A stretch of 64,000 nucleotides of DNA, taken from NCBI GenBank assembly GCA_944472135.2, contig OX235268.1, positions 13,460,589 to 13,524,588 of the forward strand, given 5' to 3'. The notes under the pieces are model-generated. The model ran no database searches. It was not told the DNA's origin and worked only from the letters and a program-made list of their open reading frames with translations. This document shows positions 45,036-55,495 of this stretch, piece after piece (within the stretch, counting starts at the first letter, position 1; each line of letters begins with the position of its first letter). Origin of the DNA: Trichobilharzia regenti. Its lineage: Eukaryota; Platyhelminthes; Trematoda; Strigeidida; Schistosomatidae. The position numbers and the translations under genes were made by a program.

Positions 45036-45330
45036 AGGGTGCAGCTGGTCCGGTGAGAGGACAAATACTCGCCGAAGACATTGACTGGGGTCGCGCTATA
45101 TCGTGAATCGGCTGAAGTTGGAATTCAAAGACCATTGGATCGGTTCCCAGTGGCTTAATGGTATACGAGCTCGCCTTGTGACCGGAAGGTCCTGAGTTCG
45201 AACCCCGATGGGTGCGTCCTGTTGAAGAGTCCCAAGATGGGGTGGGGGAAACAGCTGTCCAGTACTCTCTGGTTTTCCAATGGTTCTGTGACTTATGTTA
45301 GCTCATGATGAAATCCTGAAATATTTGACA
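45036..45330 (+). mobile_element. Hammerhead-bearing SINE (plus), full tRNA-like head
   Basis: Contains upstream sequence (GACAAATACTCGCCGAAGAC, GCGCTATATCGTGAATCGGC) also seen in reverse at 17,490-17,550. Then come the A-box CAGTGGCTTAATGG and B-box AGTTCGAACCCC, the hammerhead position and body. The core reads CTGTTGA (A6 to T) and stem II is destroyed. Confidence 0.75.
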
Positions 45331-45914
45331 TAATCATCCTTCATGTTATCTGAGGCATCACACCGATAAAATATTAGACTGCAAACAGAAAAGCATGAAT
45401 ATTATATTAGGTGCTCAACTTACTTTCTGGTTCTTTTTATAAAATAATATGTTCAGACAGATATGTATAAAACGGAGAACCATCACTTAAAATGTATCTT
45501 ATCTAGTGTGAAAAGTCAAGCTAATGTATCCATCGCCTATTCACACTCACTTCATTTTAATTAAAACAAAAAGGTTTGTGTGATGCCAGCAGCCTTCTTA
45601 ATTTTTAGAATAATTTGATTTAGTTCTGATTCATTCAAGACGTGAACACAAACAGCATATTTTGGTTTATAGTAAATAAATCGCGTACTTCTAGTGTGTT
45701 CCAACTCACCTTTCATAGCATCTAGAAGTACAGTGAAATCAAACTTTTCTTTTAAATTTCAGAAATGTATTTAGTTTCTCGAGAAATATCTAATATATAT
45801 ATACGGTAGAACAATTTGATAACAACAGTGGTTTGTGCTGTTGTTCTTGCTTTACTCAAATTCATCAAGAGGAATAAATGTATGAAATTTGATAACAGAT
45901 TCATTGAAATGAGT
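45331..45914. other. Unassigned AT-rich DNA
   Basis: Nothing was recognised. Confidence 0.4.
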
Positions 45915-46312
45915 CTATTTCAAGGTTCAAGGCTTCCTGCCGACTACCTCCAACCATCTAATATCATCAAATCAATGTGCACCGTGATGGCGAGCTACAT
46001 AGAATGGTGGTCACATTCCAAACCTGATTGATGGAGCTCACTCTGCACTAAACAACAGACTAGACATGTCGCACTATTTAGTAGTGTCCAGTCAAAATAT
46101 ATACTGAAGTCCTACAGGAGGTCAATCGTGAGCCCGTATAACTCAGTGGTAACTTCTCCAACTACCTCACTGCATGGCTTGGGTTCGAGTTTCAGAAGAG
46201 ACAGGAGTCCCTTCAAGGTTGTAGATACGCCTTGCTCACGAGTGGTGACTAGTACGAAACCTAAGTCAAAGGCTTCCTGCCGATTACCTCCAACCACCTA
46301 TTATGCGTATCT
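45915..46312 (+). mobile_element. SINE family B, best-preserved copy
   Basis: Runs from GGCTTCCTGCCGACTACC through GTGCACCGTGATGGCGAGC, GCACTATTTAGTAGTGTCCA, and a tRNA-like head at 46,128-46,200. The head has GAGCCCGTATAACTCAGTGG as A-box region and GGTTCGAGTTTC as B-box. It ends in TTCCTGCCGATTACCTCC, repeating its own start. The TTCCTGCCGA-TACCTCCAACCA motif at both ends suggests either a dimer or a SINE with a duplicated 3' segment. Confidence 0.75.
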
Positions 46313-46825
46313 GTGTTGGATGTCACCCTATTAGTGTTACAATGAGAAGTGTCTAGACATCAAATGTTAAATGGTCTGTCATTTTTCGGCTTAAAGTTTT
46401 CTGTTGTAAACGGTCTTCCAATACTACAAGAATGCTTCGGTCATCATGATCACAGACGACAAACGATAACTCACTTTTGTTGGAATCTAAAAACATCATT
46501 GTGTACAGGGAAAAAATTAGTGAATAAGTTCGAACCACTCTGACTTGATGACATCATGTTTGGAAATATTTTATATTATCTAGTATGAATTTGTTACGAG
46601 TGCATTCAGTGAAAGGTAATTACAACTTTAATTCTTAATCAAAAATTAAATAATAATAATAATAAACCGAGATCATTTAAATTAGCGCTCGACTTACTTG
46701 ACGTAGAACCTTATAAAAAATATGTGTTTATATAGGTATGAATAAACAGGCTTACATTACTCAGACTACACCTAGGCTTCTCGTCTGAGGCTTCTTGGTT
46801 AATTTTCAAGTATTGGATTTGTAGG
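46313..46825. other. Unassigned DNA with a TAA/AAT microsatellite
   Basis: A short (AAT)n tract lies at about 46,650-46,665. Nothing else was recognised. Confidence 0.4.
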
Positions 46826-46975
46826 GATTACATTTGATTGGATGGAGGATCTCATCATCAGCTTACATGAGTGACAGATCACTGTGAAACCTAGAGGTAC
46901 TGAAAAGCTGTTTCGTCCTAGTTTGGGACTCTTCATCAGTACGCACCTCTAGGACACTCTGGTTACAAGAAAAGT
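46826..46975 (-). mobile_element. Hammerhead-bearing SINE (minus), 5' head lost
   Basis: Family of 17,280. Contains the body (TTGATTGGATGGAGGATCTCATC) and an intact hammerhead core. The tRNA-like head stops after a few bases (CCAGAGTGTCC). Confidence 0.7.
46900..46942 (-). ncRNA. Hammerhead-type motif (core intact)
   Basis: The minus strand reads CTGATGA, AGAGTCCCAAACTAGGAC, GAAAC. This is identical in core and stem II to the 17,340 copy. As there, a stem I next to a cleavage site is not convincing. Confidence 0.6.
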
Positions 46976-47404
46976 TACTTCGTTAATCTAATATTCTCTA
47001 TGAAACATGTTTTGCTGACTTCCTAATTTTATTTACTTTTATGTTATACAATCACTAACTAGTTATTACTTAGCATGAATCGGTTAAACCTGATCAGAAA
47101 AACTATTCAATGACAAACAGTAGGGAAATATAATCATTGAAATCACATCTCAACTCACCACTGGCATCAACTTCTAAATTTGCAAATGGAGATATGAATG
47201 TGGTGAAATACATTTTTAAGACTTGACCACACCTTGCTCAAAATTATATCAGTTTTTATGATATACATACCACAGATTTAATAAATTCGGAGGTAAATTA
47301 GATATTATCATAGGCCTCCTACATTTGAAGCATAGGGAATTTTAAACACACTGCCGTTGAACAATATCATAAATAGGCTTGTCGATAAGCAGAAGAAGAA
47401 CAGC
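46976..47404. other. Unassigned AT-rich DNA
   Basis: Nothing was recognised. Confidence 0.4.
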
Positions 47405-47625
47405 CTACCGAAGACAACAAACGTTCACCATTTTTGCCTTGCTGAAGCTTTAGCCATTCAGATAGAGATACTGGAGCTAGGCATACGTAAGGAAACTACT
47501 CAATCGCATCTACTATAACTGAAACAAACTTTTCAATTTCCACTACCTCGGCTTTTGTTTATCTTTTGTATATCTAACCGGATACAGCTGTTGTGTATCT
47601 CTAGAACTCTTGTATAATTCTTTAT
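47405..47625 (+). pseudogene. PLE C-terminal relic
   Basis: CLAEALAIQIEILELGIRKE near 47,440-47,500 matches the PLE-1 C-terminal motif TAEAMAIHILNPELCIQKK. The T-rich 3' UTR follows. Upstream endonuclease is not readable. Confidence 0.65.
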
Positions 47626-49080
47626 TTTCTTTCGTTTCTGTGTGAATCTTGATTAAAACTCATTTATTAAACAAGTTCATCTTCTCACTTAGCTCTAATA
47701 ACACTTATTCAACTTCCATTATGCAATGACTAACATTTAGAACTACGTTACCACCCATTTTACATAAAGAATTGCTCATTCGTAGGATTGTACAAGGGGT
47801 AACGAAAATGAATTCGTCAAAAAAGCCTCTTCCCTAAACTACGTGTTTTGTTTTCACAAATTTCTCGATAGGAATTATTCACGAATACCATTACAGTCTC
47901 CGTCGCCTCAAACAGGAGAGGTGTTTAAAAAATTATTCAGTCGAATGAGATCATAACACAGGTTTTTTCAGGTCATCATTTAACTTACCGTTTACATACT
48001 GCGCTACAACTATCAAGACAGAAAGAATGGTGAAAATAAGAGTTTTTGAATCCATTATTTCTATCTATACACTATGAATATCTGCTCTGTGTACTACTAT
48101 ATATATATATAACTAGTCCTACTTGTTATTCCATATGATTTCACTGATTCCACCTATATCTGTCTTTCATTCATAATTGATTATACCTTCAGTAATTCTC
48201 AGCATAAAAGGTGATGAATTACATCAAACCAAAAATAATCCAATGTATATATTAAACAAAATCTGGTATAAGCACTAAACTAGTGCAACTAGTATCGATT
48301 GTACAGCTACCTCCCCTCGCCCCCCCCCCAGTTTCTTCAACAAATCACTAAATTTGTGTTATTGCTGTTGTGTTTATTTTCAATCATGTTTTGAAGCACT
48401 GATTTCAGTTTTGTTAAATTAACAGGTTCTTATTTCTCATAAAACCTGACACTGTAGTTCCTACTAAACTATAATAACAAGAATAATCAACCATTCAGCT
48501 CACTTCTATTACCACTTCTGTGCATGAATTAGAGAACAAACAGCATGTTGTAACACAATTTATATACTTTGTATACATAAAATTTCGTTATTCACAGTTG
48601 TCTGTCTAGACCATTGTTAATAACTTTGTCTTGTAAGATTATGTGGCTTTTTAGGTTGATCTGTGTTTACTTTGTTTTTCGTCAACTGGACTTGAGAATA
48701 AAAATCTCGAAGATGTGGATAAAGTGGGATGTTCATAGTGTGATAAAAACTTACCATTGTTTTAAGCAACTAATCATGTGTAAGCCAAAGCTAAGTAATC
48801 ACTGTAATGATACCCAGACAGTAAGGTGATGATGAAGTTATTATTGAAGTATTTTTGAAGACAAGTAGAAGACAAATTTAGCGCAGAAAATTTCCATTAT
48901 CGACGAAATCATCTTCAGTGGCTGTACAGTCGTATTTATATTTACAAAAAATGCCTAATAGTCTATTAGTGAGTAATAGTGGAGGGGTTGACATAATTGA
49001 TATAATTACTCAGAAGTGGCTTTAAAAGTAAAAACTAATAAGAGTTGTAAATTAAGTTGTAAATTACAATTACTGGCTTA
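47626..49080. other. Unassigned AT-rich DNA
   Basis: A short TA tract lies near 48,098 and an 11-C run near 48,320. At 48,805-48,840 a stretch with CAGTAAGGTGATGATGAAG recalls the PLE-2 3' end, and at 48,870-48,930 the minus strand has CTGAAGATGATTTCG...GGAAAT. Both are too weak to call as ribozymes. Confidence 0.4.
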
Positions 49081-49560
49081 GTGCTTGAGCCTTTGGTGAA
49101 CTCAAGCCACGTAGCTATACCACAGTCATACTTCAAGATCTTCTATAAGGTGAGGCCAAATGGTACAAAGTTCGTCAGCTTTCGGTTTTTGGGTATCGCA
49201 GAAGCGCTGGCAATTTGTCACTACAACACAAAACTATGTTTTGAGAGAAAGATTTGTCCAATCTCTTATCCTACCTTGGTTTTAAACTCTTCACTAGTCG
49301 TTTCCTATAAAATAATATTTAAAAATTTTAATTTTTTCTTTTTTAAAATTTTCAAGTTTACTCTTAGTTCGCTTTCACTTTAATAGTTAATTGACTATTA
49401 TCACTCTCATATGTTCCTTTTGTACATTTTCACACCCTCTTTACATTTGCTAAATTGACACACTCAACTACCTCGATTCTTCCTCAACAGCAGTTGTAAA
49501 CTCATCAAATTTCTAACGCTTTCTTTCTTTATGCCGATGAGTACTACGCAATTAAAAACT
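49081..49560 (+). pseudogene. PLE C-terminal relic with 3' UTR
   Basis: LEPLVNSSHVAIPQSYFKIF followed by RFLGIAEALAICHYNTKLCF parallels PLE-1 (LEHLIESGHQ...NNFSVIY, then QTAEAMAIH..NPELCI). It is a diverged PLE family truncated at its 5' side. The remainder is a pyrimidine-rich 3' UTR. Confidence 0.7.
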
Positions 49561-49794
49561 TTTATTTTTTACTTCTACAGCCACCTTGCCAGATTACTAG
49601 CTTGTTAGGCTACTAGCTTTCTAGTTTTCTAGCCAGTCCCAAGCCCCGGTGAAGAGGGAGGGTTGGGGCGTGGTGCTATCAACACCAGACCTGTAAAACA
49701 ACCAAATCGCTACAGAAACTTCAACGAACAAATATATTAAAAATTCTAAAAATACAAACAATAACCTTATTTTTGCTGGAATCGGAGAAGCGAA

Positions 49795-50310
49795 ATGACG
49801 CAGGCTGGTGAAAGCCTTCGGGAAGTCAGTCAGCCGATGTGCCTTCTTTCGATGAAAGCAAAAGTAAGGATGGGTACCTGGAGTGTTCGTACAATGTACG
49901 AAACTGGAAAGGCTGCCCAGATAGCCGTTGAAATGAGAAGGTACAGAATAGAAGTGTTGGGAATCTGCGAAAGCATATGGAACGGAACTGGAAGGTGAAA
50001 ACTACCTACTGGAGAGAAAATAATCTTTTCCGGCCACCCAGAGGACAACCACGAGCACACCGAGGGAGTGGCCGTCATGAGGTCACCAACAGCAGCCAAA
50101 GCTCTCATGCAGTGAGAACCAATCTCCTTCAGAATAATGACAGCCAGGTTCAACTCAAAAGGAAGGAAAGTTACAGTCATTCAATGCTATGCGCCTACAA
50201 ACGTCTCAGAACAAGAGAAGAAGGAGGCGTTCTACAGACAACTACAAGCAACGTCCAAAATGGCGATATCAAAATCCTGATGGGTGATGTGAATGCGAAG
50301 CTGGGAGGAT
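49795..50310 (+). pseudogene. RTE-type endonuclease domain relic
   Basis: VRMGTWSVRTMYETGKAAQI (family consensus GTWNVRTM) at about 49,868-49,925, then IEVLGICESIWNG (consensus LGISET/W). After frame changes, KVTVIQCYAPTNVSEQEKKE near 50,165-50,220 and ILMGDVNAKLGG near 50,273-50,310 (consensus GDFNAKVG). These are the apurinic-endonuclease motifs of RTE elements in order. At least two frameshifts occur. The relic ends exactly where an A-rich SINE family C tail begins. Confidence 0.85.
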
Positions 50311-50400
50311 TTTTTTTGATTTTTGATTTACAGCTTGATTCCACACTATATTTTTGGTACAAGTGTGGAATTATTTTGTGTTTTAGTACGGCCATGTATT
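50311..50400 (-). mobile_element. SINE family C 3' end fragment
   Basis: The minus strand reads TGGAATCAAGCTGTAAATC and then an A-rich tail (ATCAAAAAAAATCC). This matches the 3' end of the copy at 22,478-22,662. It lies between the RTE endonuclease relic and the U2SURP-like segment. Confidence 0.6.
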
Positions 50401-50916
50401 AGGGGCGCCAAGCCCGAAAGAATGAAACCCAGTGAAAAGTCTGGGAGTCACATTAGTACCGCAGCCAGGACTTCCAGGTCATCCGTTAAGCGAAATGATC
50501 TCGACTCAAGAAAGAAGGAGGATGAAGAGCATACACAGCAGGTGTTTGAAGAGTTTGTTGCCACTTTTGAGGAACCGTCGAAAAGTCGGGCATGGGTTAA
50601 GATTGGCATTGTTAACCCATCATCAGGCTCTTCAGAGGACTCAAAGGGAACCAGTCGTATATACAGACCCGTTTCTAGACTAGACTTGAAACCCAAGACT
50701 GAAGAACAGAACGTGGCCGATAAGAAGTCAGCTGAAAAGCCACCTGCGCTTGGGAAAAAGAAAGGCCAAGAACAAAAGAAATCCAAGCTGGAACAATTTA
50801 AAGAAGAGCTTAAATTGATTCAGCAGCAAAGAGAACAAAGACATGCTGTGAGACAAGGAAGGAATCAGTTGTCCACACAGTCTGAGCCAGGAGACTACAG
50901 AGCAGCATCACACTGA
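50401..50916 (+). pseudogene. U2SURP (SR140)-like N-terminal coding fragment
   Basis: Reading from RGAKPERMKPSEKSG, this 171-residue stretch is hydrophilic and lysine-rich and ends at TGA 50,914. It holds TQQVFEEFVATFEEPSKS, RIYRPVSR and KKSKLEQFKEELKLIQQQRE followed by QRH. The N-terminus of U2SURP/SR140 (a U2 snRNP-associated splicing factor) has the same order: YEEFLAAFEG, KIYKPSSR, KKKSNLELFKEELKQIQ, ERH. The RNA-binding, SURP and later domains are absent. There is no obvious splice acceptor or start; M at 50,422 is possible. It may be a retrocopy fragment, an exon of a diverged gene copy, or a captured segment. GC and codon use differ from the AT-rich flanks. Confidence 0.72.
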
Positions 50917-51374
50917 TAATACAGTTAGTATTACAAATGAAATAAAATAAAAATAATAAGACAATACTTACAGTAATTCAATGTCATCGGGAGAGGTAAT
51001 TAATTTAGGTCAGGAGTGAAAAGCAAACGCGGGAGATAGATTGAATAAACCTTTTGTAAATAGACGTGAACATTGAACTTTTGTTTATTAAAACTGGTAG
51101 CCATTGGTGGGCAACTCGAAGGCGCGAATGGTTCGGTCGTATACAAGTTCGAAGAAGACGGAAGAATACGAATAAAAGTACATTATATTTTATATAAAAC
51201 ATTTGTTTATAGACTTGTACTTATCCAGGCTTTAATTGGCAAACAATACAACTTTCTTAAAGTACTGGTGTTTTGGAGTTAAAGTCGAGAAAGTCATAGT
51301 AATTATCGGTTTGGAGCGTCTTCGTTACAATAGGAACTTAGGGTTAAGTTCCTTGACACCTTTTTCAAACACAG
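50917..51374. other. Unassigned DNA
   Basis: Contains a moderately GC-rich stretch (51,095-51,170, with GGGCAACTCGAAGGCGCGAA) and a TATATAAAA near 51,190. It could be part of an LTR or promoter, but nothing was recognised. Confidence 0.35.
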
Positions 51375-51700
51375 ATAATTGGTTGAGAAATCATTATGGC
51401 AACTGTCTCAGCTATGCCTAACAACTGAAGACTTACCAACCTAGACGGTTGAGTTTCACCTTGTATAGAATTGTAAAGGCTTAAATTCTTTTCATTCCTG
51501 TGCTTTTTATCCTCTATGTGGGATGGTAGCAGACTCTTTAACCTAGCCACGTCGGCTAATACTACAGAAGGTGGTGGTGTTCTACCTATGTAACCATCAC
51601 CCCATGAATAATAAATTAATTTACATATGCACAGTAAAATTGCCGAACTCAGCAGATTATTCTTCACCGGATTTGGAGTTATACAACTACTGGCGAATTT
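51375..51700 (-). pseudogene. PLE relic, GIY-YIG domain (minus)
   Basis: The minus strand reads LCICKLIYYSWGDGYIGRT, which aligns with MCIYQFTCSCGARYVGRT. It continues with LPSHIEDKK and RLVSLQLLGIAETVAIMIS (PLE-1 RVRIKLLQTAEAMAIHIL). The frame is open for 148 codons (51,811-51,365), but the cysteines are lost and RT is absent. Confidence 0.65.
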
Positions 51701-52496
51701 AAAACATACTGATGATGCAAAGAATGATCTAGCTATTATTTTTTGAAGTATCAAAAACAGGAATTCAGTTCCTGAGTCTCCTCCATTATTAAACCATGAC
51801 CACTCATCCACAGTTCACCCACTAGGCAACTCACTTTTTCAACATAAGTAATATTTATTCTAGTTTGACACAATGAAATAAGAATATTAATACTTAAAAG
51901 AAACATCATATGCTTCCATTCAGTGAATTTAAACAGCCTGTTTTCCTTCACTTTCTCGCTGAACTACAATCATCTCATAAAAACGTCCATATCAGTTCAC
52001 GATGAACTTGAATTTTACCTATAAATTACACACTATCACTGACAGTTTTCAGTTTTTTTTCTGTGCAAACTGATAACCATCATTATCAACCTACCTATAC
52101 TACAATCTACACTTTATTTCTTGTTTATCTGACATCCACAATAGAAATTGGAACAGACATTTATTCATGTTCTATCAAATTTAAAAAGTATATGCATGTC
52201 TGAAATCTTCAATTTTTTTTTATAGTTTCATCCCACATAATTCTCAATTTAGTGGTGAAAATGCAACGCAATGACGAATTTAAACAAGAACAAGAATTTG
52301 TAACAACATATTTAAACTGCTCATCAACTTTTTAATGATACAAAAATAGATGTGTATAGAAATTAAATTATTATTTTCATTAACAAGAATAGGTTTACCT
52401 TGAAGTGAATGTTATTTTGGTGTGGTGTGAGGGGAGGTGTCGTTAAGTTATTTCGCGTATTGTAAGTGTAAGTGTAAGTCTTACTGTAGAATGTTG
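51701..52496. other. Unassigned AT-rich DNA
   Basis: Nothing was recognised. Confidence 0.4.
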
Positions 52497-52700
52497 TGCG
52501 TCATTGGCACAGCCCCTTAGGACGCCCGCTGACCACGCACATAGTCCTGGGTTTGATCTCTGGCTGACGCACACCTAATATCAATGTTTGGCCTGCTGAC
52601 TTTAAGCTACCGATATCACATGCTGAGAATTCCATAGTTGTACGACAATAGTGTGTGGGATCAGGCAAACTTTGATCAAAACATGCTAAATTCAGTAAAA
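52497..52700 (+). mobile_element. tRNA-derived SINE (family C)
   Basis: The tRNA-like head GCGTCATTGGCACAGCCCC (A-box region) and CTGGGTTTGATCTC (B-box) are followed by CCTAATATCAATGTTTGGCC, ACATGCTGAGAATTCC and GTGGGATCAGGC. Collinear with 22,478-22,662 read on the other strand. Confidence 0.7.
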
Positions 52701-52719
52701 TCAAGTCATGTGCAGTATC

Positions 52720-52865
52720 AAAGCCCTACTTCAGCTTCACTAACTATGAAAAGGCCTTAGAAAGCGTTAGCCATAAAGCGATTCCTCAAACAAATTCAAC
52801 ATTACAGTGTACCTCGAAACTATCTTGCGGTATAAAATATAGGTCGGATAAAGTGCGGAATAAAT
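52720..52865 (+). pseudogene. RTE-type RT motif A relic
   Basis: FTNYEKALESVSHKAI followed in another frame by LKQIQHYSVPRNYL recalls the RTE motif A region (F.DYEKAFDSV...L..YG.P). The catalytic D of FDSV is E here. The piece is short and frameshifted. Confidence 0.6.
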
Positions 52866-53399
52866 TTGAAGCTAGTTTTAGGACAGCGATGACTTTTTAG
52901 TTTTGGTCATTTAAAGAGACATATATTTGTATTTCTAGCTGTCAAAAGTATAAATTAACATTGTTTAATAAAAATAATAGAATTCTTACCCTCCGTGTTT
53001 CAAAGAGGAGGAAAGCGACCCTCTGCGGAGCTATTCTGGAATACCAGACTGATTTGTTACTCTGCGGAGTATTCACAAACATTACACAATATCATCTACA
53101 GAGCACCTGGAAATCTTATTGAGGAAAGGCGAATTGAATATACATCAACCTTATACATTCATACATTTCTCAACGAAAATACTCTGATAACCCATATCTA
53201 TCAGGATATTTTGGACTTCGTTGGACACTGAGCAGTGACTAATATCATGCTTTCCCTTCCTCCATTGGTGGCCGCCTTCTGTTTTCAACCACATAACAAC
53301 AATATCGCGAAATTCTCACAGTCAATTGAATTAACTCACTTGCCACATAGATAGCATTTCGAACTTATAAACCATTCATAAATAAGAAATTGACTTTCA
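52866..53399. other. Unassigned DNA
   Basis: The open stretch 52,995-53,231 (78 codons) has a fairly balanced composition (RGGKRPSAELFW, YRAPGNLIEERR) and may be an element remnant, but I cannot name it. Confidence 0.35.
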
Positions 53400-53590
53400 A
53401 GTGTTGGTTTGTAGAGATTTGATTGGTTACAGGATTTTCATCATGAGCTGATATCAATTAGAGAACTACTGGAAAACCAGCTGGAAGTACTGGGAAGCTG
53501 TTTCGTCCTAGTTTGGGACCCCTTTAGCACCACGCACTTTCGGGGATTCGAACCCAGGATCTTCTGATTACAAGGCGACCTCGTATGCCA
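53400..53590 (-). mobile_element. Hammerhead-bearing SINE (minus)
   Basis: Family of 17,280: TTGATTGGTTACAGG, CATCATGAGCTGATATC, TTTCGTCCTAGTTTGGGAC, and a B-box GGTTCGAATCCCC near 53,540. The CUGAUGA core is lost (TGCTAAAGG on the minus strand), while GAAA and part of stem II remain. Confidence 0.7.
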
Positions 53591-54199
53591 GAAAAAGAAG
53601 TTGATAAATATCCTTGAGACAGAACTGTATGAGACAGCCAAGTGGGAGAAATAATCTTATGAAGAACAAAGATTGTCAAAAGTGTGAATGACTTTAAAAG
53701 CCAATGCGTATTTGTTCGATTAAATGTTGTTTCACTGCTGTTGTGCGATTTTATGAAATCCGCTGTTAAGCAAGCACACACATGTGAATCTAGTGAAATT
53801 AAATCAGAATAACCAGATTTTTCGGTGAGGATCTACAATCACAGTTCACATTTTAATCTCGGAATTTTGATTAAGATCGAAGTTGAACCTTGAAAATTAT
53901 TTTAAAATTTCTAACTGTTTGCTGAATGGAACAGTGGTTTTCTTGGATCTTCTCCTCATTTCACTAAAATCGGACATTTGTAGAAGATATCTATTCTTGT
54001 TTGTATGAGATGGACAGTTTGGTGAAATCTCACGTCTCTTAGCATTCAATGTCGTCATACAGGGAAGTGACAGAAAAATGAATCGACTATGTGCTGTGTC
54101 AAGCTATGAGCTACAATATTTGATAATAAGTGTTCATCATAAACCCCTATCTCCTCAATAAAATGTAGATGAGACAGAAAGCCCCGTTTTCGTGCTTCA
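53591..54199. other. Unassigned AT-rich DNA
   Basis: Nothing was recognised. Confidence 0.4.
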
Positions 54200-54533
54200 T
54201 TACAGGCATTCGTAATTGTGTATGGTTATAACCTTGATTGTATAGCCTAAATTATACAGACGCGTCTATGTATTGCCGAAGCCTTAGCGATTCGGATAGA
54301 AAAGCCTGAATTATGCACACAGAAGAAACTTCTCCACCCCCTCCTACTACCGTGGGTTCAATTTCAAGTTCATCTGTCATCAACATTTTGTTATCAAAAT
54401 TTTTTTTGCAATATTCGTATAATAATTTTTAGTAACTAACCCATTCAATCTATTCACCTATTATCTAGTTTATTTTCATAATTGTCTCCATACTCCTTCA
54501 TGAACATCTAATCTTTCTAAACATGTCTATATT

Positions 54534-54719
54534 ACGTAACCCTACTCACATCTTACCAATTTTCACCCCACTTAGTTACAACTTTGATTATTAATCACAC
54601 ATTTTAATTTCTATATTATTTTGATGACGTAACCCTACTCACATCTCACCATTCCTCACCCTACTTAGTTACAACTTTGATTACTATTCACACAATTTAA
54701 TTTCTTTATTATTTTGATG
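54534..54719. repeat. 93-bp tandem repeat, two copies
   Basis: Units start at 54,534 and 54,627 with ACGTAACCCTACTCACATCT and are about 90% alike by eye. They lie inside the PLE 3' UTR. Confidence 0.85.
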
Positions 54720-54777
54720 ATGTAATCAACAACCCACACTAACTGTTATTTTGATTTCGATTTTGACAAACCTTATG

Positions 54778-54797
54778 TACACACACACACACACACA
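54778..54797. repeat. CA dinucleotide microsatellite
   Basis: A short (AC)n tract. Confidence 0.9.
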
Positions 54798-54880
54798 AAA
54801 TTAATTGTATATATTTGCGACTGTACATCTAAGAGAATGAATTCGCCGAAAAGAGACTCTTCGCTGAACTTATTTGTTCT

Positions 54881-55495
54881 TATTACAAAATGTTTTGACT
54901 CATATAAGCAACTAATGACCTGAGAGTCTCTTTCTGTCGGCGCATCCCGAAAGTTTTAACAGATGCTATTGTTTGATGTTAGTGAACGCATGACAAGTCC
55001 TGAATAATAAATAAAATGAATGTGGTAGTACCTCGCTTCTTCCACTTATTACTTAAGGTGACTACAGTTTTTGAAATGTTAATTTTATCTTATTAAACTT
55101 TACTCCGTGTTACTGATGAAGAGTCATATTGCGAATGGTTCACTCAACTCCTAGAACTACTTCATTTTAAGATTTTGGGAGCAATAATTTTTTTAATTTA
55201 TTCTGTTTATGCTCGAACTACGAAATAATCAATACAAATGCAATGAATAAAATCACTGTGCTCTACACCTTAATGTAAGATAATAGATTGAGTATTTATT
55301 ATAACATTCCGGATGTTACCGCTACAAAAGGAACACACGCTCTTCGCTATCACCTTTTCGCTACGCTTTTCATTGGTGCTCGACTGTCCCGAATCCAAAC
55401 ATTATGTCCTTTGAAATTTTCTTTCTGTCATCTCATATCTTTATAATAATTCCATTATTCTGCCTTATTTTTGCATTATCTCTTATGTTCAATTA
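54881..55495. other. Unassigned DNA before block B
   Basis: Nothing was recognised. It may include the leftward continuation of the duplicated block, whose counterpart would lie before position 1. Confidence 0.4.

Larger units (their letters stand above)
54200..54880 (+). pseudogene. PLE 3' part: C-terminus, 3' UTR, terminal hairpin
   Basis: TRLCIAEALAIRIEKPELCTQKK at about 54,260-54,330 matches the PLE C-terminal motif. The 3' UTR is about 500 bp and includes a two-copy 93-bp tandem repeat and a CA microsatellite. It ends with GAATGAATTCGCCGAAAAGAGACTCTTCGCTGAAC, the counterpart of the PLE-1 pseudo-LTR hairpin. Confidence 0.7.

Noticed and set aside
48800..48930. Hammerhead ribozymes near 48.8-48.9 kb
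   Set aside because: Core-like strings are present but stem II cannot be paired convincingly.
52995..53231. 78-codon ORF as a host gene
   Set aside because: No domain, start context or partner exon is seen. It is surrounded by element relics.
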